From Actinomycetota bacterium (lineage in GTDB: Bacteria > Actinomycetota > Actinomycetes > Mycobacteriales > Micromonosporaceae), in NCBI GenBank assembly GCA_005885555.1, contig VAWN01000040.1:1-47439 (forward strand): DNA of 47,439 nt, in the 5' to 3' direction. The notes beneath the pieces are model-generated. The model ran no database searches. It was not told where the DNA came from and was given only the letters and a program-made list of their open reading frames with translations. Of this stretch, positions 1 through 9,399 are shown piece after piece. The stretch's first letter is position 1. Each line of letters opens with the position of its first letter. The position numbers and the translations under genes were made by a program.

Positions 1-2162
1 GGACGCCGACGAGCCGAGGGTGAAGTCCACCGTGCCGCCGTTGGTGAACAGCGACCCTGGAATCCACGTCTTGGTCTGCGACGTGCCGTTGACCGCGACC
101 GACTGGATGAAGAAGTTGCTGCTCGACGCCTGCGGCGCGTTGATGGTGATGGTGTTGCCGTTCATCAGGTGGATGAGCACCTGGGTGAACAGCGGGGAGT
201 TGAGCGTCACGTCGGTGGTACCGAGGTTCTCCGGGTAGATGCCCATGCTCGCCCACACGTACTGCGCGCTCATCGTGCCCAGGTCGTCATTGTTCGGGAA
301 GGTGCAGCAGTCGTTGGCGTACACGGTGGTCAGCCAGCGGTGCACGACCTCCTGGGTGTGCGAGGGCATCCGGGTCCAGTTGTAGAACCACTGCTGGCCC
401 TGGGAGAACTCGTTGGTCAGCAGGGCACGCAGCGGGGTCTCCCCGTCGAAGCTCTGGAACATGCTGTCCAGCAACGAGTTCGTCGGCCCGTTGCCGCCGA
501 GCATGGCGGCCAGCGCCGGCTGGTCGTTGGGTACCTGGAAGCGGTACTGCGTCGCCGAGCCCTCGACATAGGCGCCGCTGGTGTCGTCCGGTGCGACGTG
601 GACGAACTGGCCGGCCGCGGGGACAGCAGCCCGGTCTGCGGGTCGAGGATGTTCTTCCAGTCCAGCGAGCGCTTGAGCAGGAAGTCGGCGTCGGTCGTGT
701 CGCCGAGCGCGGCGGCCAGGCGGGACAGCGCGAAGTCCTCCTGCGTCCACTCGATGGTCAGCGACGGGTCGTCCGGCTTGAACCCCAGCCGGTCGTACTC
801 CGCGAGGCCGCCGCGGATGCGGTTGTCCACCCGGGCCTGGTGCACCAGGTCCTGCAGCAGCTGGTTGTCGTCGGCGCTGCGGGCACCGAACGCGTGGTAC
901 TGGGCGACGATCGCGGGCGCCGAGTCACCGATCATCACGCCGTTGAAGGAGTTCATGAACCCCCACTGCGGGATCGCGCCGGACTGCTGGAAGGCCTGCA
1001 TCAGCGAGGTACCCATGTCGCCGGTTTCCTTCGGCGCGAGCAGCGCGGCCAGGGACGCCTCGTTGTGGTAGATGTCCCAGCCGGAGAAGTTCTCGTAGTG
1101 CGCCTGCTGGCCGGAGACGACCGTGTGCACCTTGTTGTCGTAGCCCATGTACTGGCCGTTGACGTCGCTGACCACGTTGGGGTGGTTCAGGATGTGGTAC
1201 AGGTTCGAGTAGAAGACGGTGCGCTGGTCCGCGGTACCGCCGGCCACCTCGATCTTGCCGAGGAAGGTGTTCCATGCGGCGTGGGTCGCGGCGCGTACCC
1301 CGTCGAAGTTGAAGTCCGGGATCTCGGACTGCCAGTTGGCCTTGGCGTTGCCGTCGCTCACGAATGACATGCCGACCTTCGCCATCAGCACCTTGCTGCT
1401 CGTGGTGTTGAAGGTCAGGAAGATGCCGTCCGGCCCGGCGCCGCCGCTGCCGAGGATCTGGCTCGCGGTGAACGGGTGGTCGAACACCATGTCGAAGTGC
1501 ACCACGTAGGTCGCCACGTCACCGCAGAAGTGCCCGCTGGTGGTGTCGCCGATGATCTCGGTGTTGCTGACGATCCTGGCCGAGCTCGGGTCGGTGCCGT
1601 TCTGGTTCTGGCTGTCCCGCAGCTTGATCAGCAGCGCGGCCTGGGTGCTGGACGGGTAGGTGATCCGGGCGATGCCGGCGTGCTGGGTGGTGGTGAGCTC
1701 GGTCTGGATGGTGCCACCGCTGCTCTTCGCGGAGAAGTACCCGGCCGTGGCGACCTCGGTGCTGTGGTTGTACGACATCATCGTGCCGTTGACGTTGCTC
1801 GGCGCACCGCCGACCATCGGCAGGATCGGGTCGTCACCCATCGCGCCGCAACCGGGACCGGCGAGGTTGGTCAGCGCGTACCCGCGCAGCTGGTTGTCGC
1901 CGTGGTCGTAGTTGCCGCCGGCCGAGCGGCTGTTCATGTTCGGGCTCCACTGGATCATCCCGAAGGGCGCCTGGGAACCGGGGAAGTCGTCGCCGATCCC
2001 GGTCTGCACGATGGTGTTGACCATCGACGCCGGGTCGCTGACAAGGGCCGCCTTGGCTGCGTCCGGCGTGGCCAGAGCGACCCTGCCGAGTGCCCCAGCG
2101 GTCAACACCAGTGCGGCGGCCGAGACGACCACCAACACTGGCCGTACCGTTCGGTGTCGCAT
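1..2162 (-). pseudogene. GH92 alpha-mannosidase, secreted; 3' end outside window, apparent frameshift
   Basis: This is a glycoside hydrolase family 92 exo-alpha-mannosidase, a calcium-dependent enzyme that trims mannose from glycans outside the cell. Translation from ATG 2162 begins MRHRTVRPVLVVVSAAALVL, a Sec signal peptide, and an AAGGAG ribosome site lies 6 nt upstream. The N-terminal domain reads normally (DPASMVNTIVQTG, PFGMIQWSPN). Near 609-620, in a GC run, the frame is lost after DPQTGLLSPR. The family sequence continues in another frame (GQFVHVAPDDTSGAYVEGSA, then NNDDLGTMSAQYVW and MGIYPENLG, the GH92 C-terminal catalytic signature) and stays open to base 1. One missing base would explain this. 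It is either a recent inactivation or a sequencing error; the intact downstream frame favours recent or artefactual. A LacI-type operator lies upstream. Confidence 0.85.
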
Positions 2163-2186
2163 CGATACTCCTTCAAGGCGTGCGTG

Positions 2187-2198
2187 GACAACGTTGTC
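2187..2198. promoter_or_regulatory. LacI-family type operator upstream of the GH92 gene
   Basis: GACAACGTTGTC is a perfect 12-bp palindrome with a central CG, located 25-36 bp upstream of the GH92 start codon. LacI-family sugar regulators of actinobacteria commonly bind palindromes with a central CG of this type upstream of glycosidase genes. No lacI gene is in the window, so the regulator would be encoded elsewhere. Confidence 0.6.
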
Positions 2199-2270
2199 AC
2201 GTGTCTGTGTGCCCGCACGGTAACAATCGCCAGAGACCGTGGTCGATGACCCTGAGGGTCGGACGCGGGC

Positions 2271-2284
2271 CGCGAAATTTCGCG
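2271..2284. promoter_or_regulatory. AT-cored 14-bp perfect palindrome in the sthA-GH92 gap
   Basis: CGCGAAATTTCGCG is a perfect palindrome. A second inverted repeat, GACCCT-G-AGGGTC, lies at 2248-2260. Both are in the 242-bp gap between the sthA stop and the GH92 start. They could be protein-binding sites, or parts of the sthA transcript end. No U-rich tract follows. Confidence 0.3.
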
Positions 2285-2404
2285 TACGCACCATGCCGGA
2301 ATGGAGACAGCTGGAGACCGACTGAGCCTGCGTGCGCTGAACCGGGCGTCTGGGGACGCGTTCGCCTTCACCGATCCCGCGGCCACCCGCGTGGTTCGCG
2401 CAGA

Positions 2405-3808
2405 CTAGATCGACATCCGCGCCACGTGGCGCATCTTGTTCATCGCGTCCAGCGCGGCCACCTTGTACGACTCGGCCAGCGTCGGGTAGTTGAACACGGT
2501 GTCGACGAGATAGTCGATGGTGCCGTTGCAGCCCATCACCGCCTGTCCGATGTGGACGATCTCGGTGGCCCCCGTGCCGAACACGTGCACCCCGAGCAGC
2601 CGCCGGTCGTCGGGCGAGACGAGAAGCTTGAGCATGCCGTACGAGTCGCCGATGATCTGGCCGCGGGCCAGCTCCCGGTACCGCGCGATGCCGACCTCGA
2701 ACGGCGTGCGGCTCTCGGTCAGCTCGTCCTCGCTGCGCCCCACGAAGCTGATCTCCGGGATCGTGTAGATGCCGATCGGCTGCAGCTGGTGCATGTCGTG
2801 CGCCGGCTCGTCGCAGGCGTGGTGGGCGGCCAGCCGGCCCTGCTCCATCGACGTGGACGCCAGCGCCGGGAAGCCGATGACGTCGCCGACCGCGTAGATG
2901 TGCGGTACCACGGTCTGGAAGTGGTCGTTGACCTCGATCCGGCCGCGCGCGTCGGCGGACAGCCCGGCCTTCTCCACGTCGAGCAGGTCGGCGGTACCCT
3001 GCCGGCCGGCCGAGTACATCACCGTGTCGGCCGGGATCCGCTTGCCGCTCTCCAGTACCGCGATCGCGCCGCGCGGATGGCGTTCCACCGCGGCGACCGC
3101 CTCGCCGAACCGGAACGTCACGGCCAGATCCCGCAGGTGGTACTTGAGCGCCTCGACGATCTCCAGGTCGCAGAACTCCAGCATCCGCTCGCGCCGTTCG
3201 ACCACGGTCACCTTCGCGCCCAGCGCGGCGAACATCGAGGCGTACTCGATGCCGATCACCCCGGCGCCGACCACGATCAGCGACTGCGGTACCCGTTCCA
3301 GGGCCAGGATGCCGTCGGAGTCGATGATGGTCTGCTCGTCGAAGTCGACGGTGTTCGGCCGGGCCGGCCGGGTACCCACGGCCACGATGACCTTCTCGGC
3401 GGTGTACCGCGCCTCGTGCCCGGTGCCGTCGTCGACCACCAGCGTGTGCGGATCCTGGAACCGCGCCGTACCGGTCAGCAGCCGTACCCGGTTGCGGGCC
3501 AGCTGGTTGCGGATCACGTCGATCTCGCGCCCCACCACGTGCTGGGTACGGGAGGTCAGGTCGGCGACGGTGATATCGTCCTTCACGCGGTAGCTCTGCC
3601 CGTACATCTCCCGCTGGCTGAGACCGGTCAGATACAACACCGCTTCGCGCAGGGTCTTGGACGGGATGGTGCCGGTGTTGATGCAGACCCCGCCGATCAT
3701 GTGGCGCTTCTCCACGATCGCGGCCCGCCTGTCGAGCTTGGCCGCCGCGATGGCCGCTTTCTGTCCACTGGGTCCCGAGCCGAGCACCAGGATGTCGTAG
3801 TCGTACAC
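2405..3808 (-). CDS. sthA: Si-specific (soluble) NAD(P)+ transhydrogenase
   Basis: This FAD flavoprotein of 467 aa interconverts NADPH and NADH in the cytosol. The FAD-binding GxGxxG is at residues 10-15 (GSGPSG). The disulfide-reductase motif is present as [14 protein letters not shown], with C42 kept and the second cysteine replaced by T47, which separates SthA from lipoamide dehydrogenase. A second dinucleotide fold ([15 protein letters not shown]) binds the nicotinamide cofactor, and the C-terminal dimerisation domain is complete. The GTG start at 3808 has no Shine-Dalgarno. GAGACT lies exactly 6 nt upstream, so the mRNA may be leaderless. The alternative call is a mycothione reductase-like or Lpd homologue, but the missing second Cys argues against it. 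Confidence 0.9.
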   Translation of the reverse strand: MYDYDILVLGSGPSGQKAAIAAAKLDRRAAIVEKRHMIGGVCINTGTIPSKTLREAVLYLTGLSQREMYGQSYRVKDDITVADLTSRTQHVVGREIDVIRNQLARNRVRLLTGTARFQDPHTLVVDDGTGHEARYTAEKVIVAVGTRPARPNTVDFDEQTIIDSDGILALERVPQSLIVVGAGVIGIEYASMFAALGAKVTVVERRERMLEFCDLEIVEALKYHLRDLAVTFRFGEAVAAVERHPRGAIAVLESGKRIPADTVMYSAGRQGTADLLDVEKAGLSADARGRIEVNDHFQTVVPHIYAVGDVIGFPALASTSMEQGRLAAHHACDEPAHDMHQLQPIGIYTIPEISFVGRSEDELTESRTPFEVGIARYRELARGQIIGDSYGMLKLLVSPDDRRLLGVHVFGTGATEIVHIGQAVMGCNGTIDYLVDTVFNYPTLAESYKVAALDAMNKMRHVARMSI

Positions 3809-3971
3809 GGGTTCAGTCTCGCACCGCGCAGGGCCCGGGGCGACAGGTCCGGCGACTCCGTAGAATCGGTCATTCTTCCGTACCCGGCTCGGTAATTCTC
3901 CCGTCGCGGGACGCCCCGGCGGCCGGGAGGCTGGGGTGAGGCGATGCGTCCCGTCCGGAGGGGGGCTGGTG

Positions 3972-4331
3972 ATGACGACACTCGACGCGGTGCGGGCGGC
4001 CGCGCTGTTCGCCGGTGACCTGCAACCCGGCCAGCACCCCGGTCCGGCTCAGGTGCGGCGCACGGTGACCGCGGTACTGCACCGGCGCGGCGCCGGCTGG
4101 TGCACCGCCCGGGTGGCCGAGGAGTTCGAGGCCGACCCGCACGCCGCGGCACAACGGCTCGCGTGGGCGCTGCGGGTGATCCGGGACTGCTACGCGCGCA
4201 TCACCCGGATACCGGTCAGCCGCTGCCGCGCGCCGCACGGCCGCCCCGTCGGGTTCCGGCCGTACCCGCACCTCGGCTGGGCGCCGCGATGCCGGTACCC
4301 GGTGAGCCGCTACCGCCGTCCGGGGCCCTGA
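3972..4331 (+). CDS. Small uncharacterised basic protein
   Basis: The product is 119 aa. The ATG is preceded by a GGAGG-rich ribosome site near 3957-3965. The N-terminal two thirds ([18 protein letters not shown], then [23 protein letters not shown]) look helical and Ala/Arg-rich. The last 40 residues are Arg- and Pro-rich and probably disordered. I recognise no catalytic motif or membrane segment. It lies 15 nt upstream of the polyprenyl synthase gene on the same strand, so the two are probably co-transcribed. It could be a small regulatory or nucleic-acid-binding protein, but nothing in the sequence proves that. Confidence 0.6.
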   Translation: MTTLDAVRAAALFAGDLQPGQHPGPAQVRRTVTAVLHRRGAGWCTARVAEEFEADPHAAAQRLAWALRVIRDCYARITRIPVSRCRAPHGRPVGFRPYPHLGWAPRCRYPVSRYRRPGP

Positions 4332-4346
4332 CAGATCGGTGAACCG

Positions 4347-5375
4347 ATGTCGGTAGACGCTGACCCCAGAATCCGGCCGCTGGAGCTCGACCAGGTGTTC
4401 GAGCGGGTACAGGGCACCGTCGTACCGCGGCTGCGCGCCGCCGTCGAGCGGCTGCCCGGCCCCATGCGCGACGTGGTCGGGTACCACTTCGGCTGGTGCG
4501 ACGAGTGCGGCCGGCCCACGCACGGCCGGTCCGGCAAGCTGATCCGCCCGGCGCTGGCGCTGCTGTGCGCGCAGGCGGTCGGCGGTACCGAGGACCGCGC
4601 GGTGGACGCCGCGGTCGCCGTCGAGCTGGTGCACAACTTCTCGCTGATGCACGACGACGTGATGGACGGCGCGCCGACCCGGCGCAGCCGGCAGTCGGTC
4701 TGGTGGCAGTTCGGCATGCCGACCGCGATCCTCGCCGGCGACGCCCTGCTGCCGCTCGCGATCGAGGTGCTCGCCGAGGTACCCGGCTCGGTGCACACGC
4801 TGTGCGAGGCGGTCCGCGGTCTGGTCCACGGGCAGTCGCTGGACATCGAGTTCGAGCAGCGCGACGACGTGACCATGGAGGAATGCCTGGCGATGGCCGG
4901 CGGCAAGACCGCCACGCTGCTGCGCTGCGCGTGCGAGCTGGGCGCGGTGCACGGCGGCGGGACGCCGGGGCGGGTGGCCGCGCTCAAGCGGTTCGGCTGG
5001 CATCTGGGAGTGGCGTTCCAGCTCATGGACGACCTGCTCGGCATCTGGGGCGACCCGCGGATGACCGGCAAGCCGGCGCTGTCGGACCTGCGGGCCGGAA
5101 AGAAGACGGTACCGGTGGTCGCCGCGCTCGCGGCCGGTGGCACGCCCAGCCGGTACCTCGCCGAGCTGTACCTGCGCCCCGACCCGCTGACCGAGGAGGA
5201 GCTGGCACTGGTGGCCAAGCTCGTCGAGGAGGCCGGCGGCCGCGACTGGGCTCACGACGAGGCGGACCGGCAGATCGACGCGGCGCTGACCAGCCTCAGC
5301 GACGCCGACCCGGCCCCGCGCGTCCGGCACGTCATCGCCGACCTGGCGCACCTGGTGACCCACCGCGATCATTAG
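4347..5375 (+). CDS. Polyprenyl (geranyl/geranylgeranyl-type) diphosphate synthase
   Basis: The 342-aa protein is an all-helical trans-isoprenyl diphosphate synthase that condenses IPP with allylic diphosphates. The first Asp-rich motif is DDVMD within LVHNFSLMHDDVMDG, and GKLIRP binds IPP upstream of it. The second Asp-rich motif is DDLLGIWGD within FQLMDDLLGIWGD, a variant common in actinobacterial short-chain synthases, followed by the flexible GKPALSDLRAGKKT loop. It has no long disordered N-terminus of the kind seen in encapsulin-cargo polyprenyl transferases. The gene follows the small gene at 3972 and is followed after 2 nt by the AlkD-like gene, so the three form an operon. Product chain length cannot be read from sequence. 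Confidence 0.88.
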   Translation: MSVDADPRIRPLELDQVFERVQGTVVPRLRAAVERLPGPMRDVVGYHFGWCDECGRPTHGRSGKLIRPALALLCAQAVGGTEDRAVDAAVAVELVHNFSLMHDDVMDGAPTRRSRQSVWWQFGMPTAILAGDALLPLAIEVLAEVPGSVHTLCEAVRGLVHGQSLDIEFEQRDDVTMEECLAMAGGKTATLLRCACELGAVHGGGTPGRVAALKRFGWHLGVAFQLMDDLLGIWGDPRMTGKPALSDLRAGKKTVPVVAALAAGGTPSRYLAELYLRPDPLTEEELALVAKLVEEAGGRDWAHDEADRQIDAALTSLSDADPAPRVRHVIADLAHLVTHRDH

Positions 5376-5377
5376 TC

Positions 5378-6037
5378 GTGCTCGCCAAGCTCGTCGCCAG
5401 CTACAGCGCCGCCGCCGACCCGGTACGTGCCGTTTCCATGCGGGCGTACATGCGCGACCAGTTCCCGTTCCTGGGCCTGGCCACGCCGGCCCGCCGGGCG
5501 CTGTCCCGCGAGGTGCTCGCCGGGCGGCCGCGCCCGGCACCCGGGGAGCTGCGCGACATCGCGCTGGGCTGCTGGGAGCTGCCCGAGCGGGAGTACCAGT
5601 ACTTCGCCTGCGACCTGCTGGCCGGCCACGCGCGCCGGCTCGACCCGGGGTTCCTGCCGACGGTGCGGCACCTGGTCACCACGAAGTCGTGGTGGGACAC
5701 CGTCGACACGCTCGCCAGCCGGGTGGCCGGCACCATCGTCTCCGGGTACCCGGCCGCGGTGTCCACAATGGACAGTTGGCTTGTCGACGACAACCTGTGG
5801 CTGGCCCGCACCGCGATCCTGCACCAGCTGACCTACAAGCAGGACACCGACAGCGCGCGGCTGTTCCGGTACTGCCTGGTGCGGGCGGGACACCGCGACT
5901 TCTTCATCCGCAAGGCGATCGGCTGGGCGCTACGGCAGTACGCGTGGACCGACCCGGCGGCGGTGCGGCGGTTCGTCACCGCACACGCCGCCGAGCTGTC
6001 CCCGCTGTCGATCCGCGAAGCGACCAAGAACCTCTAG
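5378..6037 (+). CDS. AlkD-like DNA alkylation repair protein (HEAT-like glycosylase)
   Basis: This 219-aa protein belongs to the AlkD family, all-helical HEAT-like repeats that excise positively charged alkylated purines. Family segments are visible: YMRDQFPFLGLATPARRAL near the N-terminus, then CWELPEREYQYFACDLL, SWWDTVDTLA (conserved Trp/Asp region), LWLARTAILHQL and FIRKAIGWALRQYAWTDP. The GTG start at 5378 lies 2 nt after the synthase stop and no better start exists, which suggests translational coupling. Its TAG stop shares a CTAG with the stop of the convergent universal stress gene. Confidence 0.85.
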   Translation: MLAKLVASYSAAADPVRAVSMRAYMRDQFPFLGLATPARRALSREVLAGRPRPAPGELRDIALGCWELPEREYQYFACDLLAGHARRLDPGFLPTVRHLVTTKSWWDTVDTLASRVAGTIVSGYPAAVSTMDSWLVDDNLWLARTAILHQLTYKQDTDSARLFRYCLVRAGHRDFFIRKAIGWALRQYAWTDPAAVRRFVTAHAAELSPLSIREATKNL

Positions 6038-6930
6038 CTCGCGCGGGGTACCACGACGACCGGCACCCGGGCCCGCCGGACCAGCCGGGACGAGACCCCG
6101 CCGAGCAGTACCCGCAGCGCCGGCCCGTACCCGCGGGACCCGCACACCAACGCGTCCCCCTCGTCCGGCCCGAGCTCGGCCAGCGTCTCCACCGCCTCGC
6201 CGGTCAGCACCTCCCCGGTCGCCCGCACCTGCGGGGGTACCCCCGCCAGCGCATGGTCCAGCGCGGTCCGGTAGGTCTCCCGCGCGGCCTGGACATAGGT
6301 CCGCTCCGACTCCGCGCCGACGAACAGCGGCATCACCTCCGCCTCGCCGGGCACCACGGTCAGCAGCCGCAGGCTCGCACCGCTGGCCTGCGCCATCCGC
6401 ACGGCGAGGTCCAGCGCATGGTGCGCCTCGGGGGTGTCGATGTACGCGACGCCGATGCGGTCCAGCTTGTCCAGCTGGCGGTTGCGGGCACCGACGGGTG
6501 CGATCGCGACCGGGCAGCTGCTGCCGGACAGCAGCCGGTCGGCGGTGCTGCCGGCGAACAGCCGCTCCTCAGGCCCGGTGCTGCGGGAGCCGACCACGAC
6601 CAGGCTCGCGCCGGTCTCCTCCGCCAGGTCGTGCAGTCCGTGCGCGGCCGAGGGCGAGGCGACGATCCGGTACCCCGCCGTGTCGTCCGCCCCCGGCGAC
6701 GCCTGCCGGGCCTCGTCGAGGATCTCCTCCGCCAGCCGGTGCCGGTCGGCCACCCACTCGGCGTCCACCCGGGCGATTCCGATCGGGGCCGGCCCGGGGT
6801 GCACCACGGCGACGATCGCGTTGACGCCCAGCGCGCGGGCGAACGAGCCGCCCAGCGCGAGCGCGTCCTGCCCCGACGGGGTGCCGTCGTACCCGATGAC
6901 GACCGGGCCGAAGGTGGCCGCGTCAGCCAT
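6034..6930 (-). CDS. Universal stress protein, two tandem Usp domains
   Basis: The product is 298 aa and carries two Usp domains, residues about 4-140 and 150-297. The second has the full ATP-binding pattern CGSRGYGPALRVLLGG (GxxG-x9-GG). In the first, the equivalent GSRSTGPEERLFAGST lacks the second Gly. Tandem Usp proteins of actinobacteria bind ATP and respond to stress and hypoxia. The start codon overlaps the end of the upstream amino-acid permease by 8 nt, so the pair is translated as one operon. A Usp coupled to a permease may regulate it, but that is inference. The stop codon overlaps the convergent AlkD stop in one CTAG. Confidence 0.9.
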   Translation of the reverse strand: MADAATFGPVVIGYDGTPSGQDALALGGSFARALGVNAIVAVVHPGPAPIGIARVDAEWVADRHRLAEEILDEARQASPGADDTAGYRIVASPSAAHGLHDLAEETGASLVVVGSRSTGPEERLFAGSTADRLLSGSSCPVAIAPVGARNRQLDKLDRIGVAYIDTPEAHHALDLAVRMAQASGASLRLLTVVPGEAEVMPLFVGAESERTYVQAARETYRTALDHALAGVPPQVRATGEVLTGEAVETLAELGPDEGDALVCGSRGYGPALRVLLGGVSSRLVRRARVPVVVVPRAS

Positions 6931-8398
6931 CGGAACCCCGGCCCTCCGCGGTGTCGGCGGGCGGTGCCGCCGGCAGCGGTTCGGCCGCCGGGTTGCGCAG
7001 CCGCGAGTGCCGGAACCCGTAGAGCCAGTAGATGACGAAGCCGATGAGCAGCCAGATGCCGAACCGGACCCAGGTCAGCCAGGGCAGGTACCGCATCAGG
7101 TACAAGGCGAACAGCACGCCCAGGATCGGCAGCACCGGCGACCACGGCACCCGGTACGGCCGCGGCATGTCCGGCCGGGTCCGGCGCAGGATGATCACGC
7201 CGATGTTGACCAGGATGAAGGCGAACAGGGTGCCGATGTTGGTCAGCTCGACGATCTGGCCCAGCGGCACGAAGGCGGCGAGGATCACGATCAGCGCACC
7301 CAGCCCGATGGTCAGCCGGGCCGGCGTCCCGTACCGCGGGTGTACCGTGGCGAATCGCGTCGGCAGCAGCCCGTCGCGGCACATGGCGAAGAAGATGCGG
7401 GTCTGGCCGTACATGATGACCAGGACCACGCTGGTGATCGCGACCAGCGCGCCGAACGCGACGATCCCGGCCGCCCAGGTGATGCCCGCGCCGTAGTGCA
7501 GCGCGTCGGCCAGCGGCGCGTCGCCGGTCAGCTTGCTGGCCGGGGAGATCCCGATCGCCCCGATCGAGGTGAGGATGTAGAACAGCGTGCAGATGGCCAG
7601 CGAGCCGATGATGGCCAGCGGCAGGTCCCGTTCCGGCTGCCGGGCCTCCTCGCTGCCGGTGGACACCGCGTCGAACCCGATGAAGGCGAAGAATATGATC
7701 GCCGCCGCGGAGGTGACCGCGCTCGCGCCGTGCGGCAGGAACGGGTGGAAGTTCGCGGTGCTGAAGTTGAACATCGCGATGACGATGAAGAACGTCAGGA
7801 TCACGAGCTTGACCACGACCATGACCATGTTCGTCCGCGCGCTCTCGCGCACCCCGAGGACCAGGACGAACGTGATCGCCAGAACGATGAACACGGCCGG
7901 CAGGTTGAACACCCCGCCGTCGGACGGCGACGCGGAGATCGCATGCGGCAGCTTGAAGCCGAAGGCCGCGTCGAAGAACGCGTTGAGGTTGCCGCCCCAG
8001 CCGACCGCGACCGCTGCGACGGACACGCCGTACTCCAGGATCAGGTCCCAGCCGATGATCCACGCGACCAGCTCGCCCAGGGTGGCGTACGCGTAGGTGT
8101 ACGCGCTGCCGGACACCGGGATCGACGAGGCGAGCTCCGCGTAGGACAGCGCGGAGAACACGCATGCGATCGCGGCGAGGACGAACGACAGGATCACCCC
8201 CGGCCCGGCCATGACCGCGCCCTGCCCGATGACCACGAAGATTCCGGTACCGATGATTGCGCCGACACCCATGGCGGTCAGCTGGCTCGCGCTGACCGCC
8301 CGCTTGAGTTCGTGTCCCGCCTCGTGCGTCTCCGTGACCAGCGTCGAGACGTCCCGTATGGCGAATACGCCCGGCCGTCCCGCGTTCCGCACAGCCAT
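6923..8398 (-). CDS. APC-superfamily amino-acid permease (cationic amino-acid transporter type)
   Basis: The 491-aa integral membrane protein has about 12 hydrophobic segments and APC signatures: GVGAIIGTGIFVVIGQGA in the first helix, FIGFDAVSTGSEEARQPERDLP around helix 6, and RIFFAMCRDGLLP. These resemble the CAT/YfnA group that moves amino acids by proton exchange. ATG 8398 is chosen because GGAGGTGATC lies 7 nt upstream; a start 30 nt further upstream would remove this site. The C-terminal tail is Pro/Ala-rich. The Usp gene follows with overlap. Substrate is not predictable from sequence. Confidence 0.88.
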   Translation of the reverse strand: MAVRNAGRPGVFAIRDVSTLVTETHEAGHELKRAVSASQLTAMGVGAIIGTGIFVVIGQGAVMAGPGVILSFVLAAIACVFSALSYAELASSIPVSGSAYTYAYATLGELVAWIIGWDLILEYGVSVAAVAVGWGGNLNAFFDAAFGFKLPHAISASPSDGGVFNLPAVFIVLAITFVLVLGVRESARTNMVMVVVKLVILTFFIVIAMFNFSTANFHPFLPHGASAVTSAAAIIFFAFIGFDAVSTGSEEARQPERDLPLAIIGSLAICTLFYILTSIGAIGISPASKLTGDAPLADALHYGAGITWAAGIVAFGALVAITSVVLVIMYGQTRIFFAMCRDGLLPTRFATVHPRYGTPARLTIGLGALIVILAAFVPLGQIVELTNIGTLFAFILVNIGVIILRRTRPDMPRPYRVPWSPVLPILGVLFALYLMRYLPWLTWVRFGIWLLIGFVIYWLYGFRHSRLRNPAAEPLPAAPPADTAEGRGSDG

Positions 8399-8501
8399 GT
8401 CGATCACCTCCGATGCCCGGTTACCCACTTAGGGTCCCCAAGAACCGTCCCATCTCGGAGGGTCACGCGCCAGGTACAGATCCCGGTGGATGTGGGATGT
8501 G

Positions 8502-9335
8502 TTAGGTGGGCAGGATCCGGCGCGGGCCGGGCGGTCCGGCGCCGCGCGGCCGCCATTCCCGGGGGTACCCGACGGAGACCTCGTGGTGCGGAACCCCGTC
8601 ATGGGTCGTGGTGCGCGGAATGTGCAGGTGGCCGTAGACCACCGCGGCGGCCCGGTACCGGACGTGCCAGTCGGCGGTCAACCGGGTGCCGCACCACTGC
8701 GCGAACACCGGGTACCGCAGCACCTGCGTCGGGTACTCCACCAGCGGGAAGTGGTTGACCAGCACGGTTCGCGCACCGGCGGGCAGCGCGTCCAGGCGCG
8801 CCTCGGTCGCCTTGACCCGCGCGTGGCACCACGCCTCCCGGGTCGGGTACGGGTCGGGGTGCAGCACCATCTCGTCGCGGCAGACGATGCCCTCCCGGTA
8901 CGCCCGGGCCAGCGCGCCCGCCTGGTCCTCGCCGTCGGGCCGGAACGAGTAGTCGTACAGCAGGAACAGCGGCACCACGGTGACCGGCCCGCCGTCGCCG
9001 TGCCACACCGGGTACGGATCCTCGGGGGTGTGCACGCCGGCGTTGCGGCACACCTCGACCAGGTGCCGGTACCGGTCCTCGCCGCGCAGCGCCACCGGAT
9101 CCCGGCCGACCGTCCACAGCTCGTGGTTGCCCGGCGCCCACACCACCTCGGCGAACCGCTCGCGCAGCCGGCCCAGCGCCCACGCCACGTCGGCGACCCG
9201 CTCGGCGACGTCACCGGCGACGATCAGCCAGTCGTCGGGCGACTGCGGGCGCAGCTCGGAAACGTAGTGCCGGTTCTCCGGGTACGTCACGTGCAGGTCG
9301 CTGATCGCGAGCAGGCGCCCGGCCGGTCGGTCCAT
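8502..9335 (-). CDS. Calcineurin-like metallophosphoesterase
   Basis: The 277-aa protein has the five metal-binding blocks of the family in order: SDLH (DxH), VAGDVAE (GDxx), PGNHELW (GNHE), VNHFPL (His) and GHLH (GHxH). A di-metal phosphatase or phosphodiesterase is expected in the cytosol; the substrate is unknown. In streptomycetes such a gene is often linked to a phosphopantetheinyl transferase, and one occurs at 20223 but is not adjacent. The ATG start at 9335 lacks a Shine-Dalgarno. TAGCAT lies 7 nt upstream, consistent with a leaderless mRNA. Confidence 0.88.
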   Translation of the reverse strand: MDRPAGRLLAISDLHVTYPENRHYVSELRPQSPDDWLIVAGDVAERVADVAWALGRLRERFAEVVWAPGNHELWTVGRDPVALRGEDRYRHLVEVCRNAGVHTPEDPYPVWHGDGGPVTVVPLFLLYDYSFRPDGEDQAGALARAYREGIVCRDEMVLHPDPYPTREAWCHARVKATEARLDALPAGARTVLVNHFPLVEYPTQVLRYPVFAQWCGTRLTADWHVRYRAAAVVYGHLHIPRTTTHDGVPHHEVSVGYPREWRPRGAGPPGPRRILPT

Positions 9336-9342
9336 CCCGACG

Positions 9343-9348
9343 ATGCTA
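9343..9348 (-). promoter_or_regulatory. Candidate -10 box of a leaderless metallophosphoesterase mRNA
   Basis: Read on the minus strand, TAGCAT matches the TANNNT -10 consensus and is followed by 7 nt and then ATG 9335. The start codon would coincide with the transcription start. No clear -35 is seen. Confidence 0.4.
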
Positions 9349-9399
9349 CCGACCGCACCGGGCGTCCCGCAGACGTCACCCCAGGCCAGCCGGCGTTCG

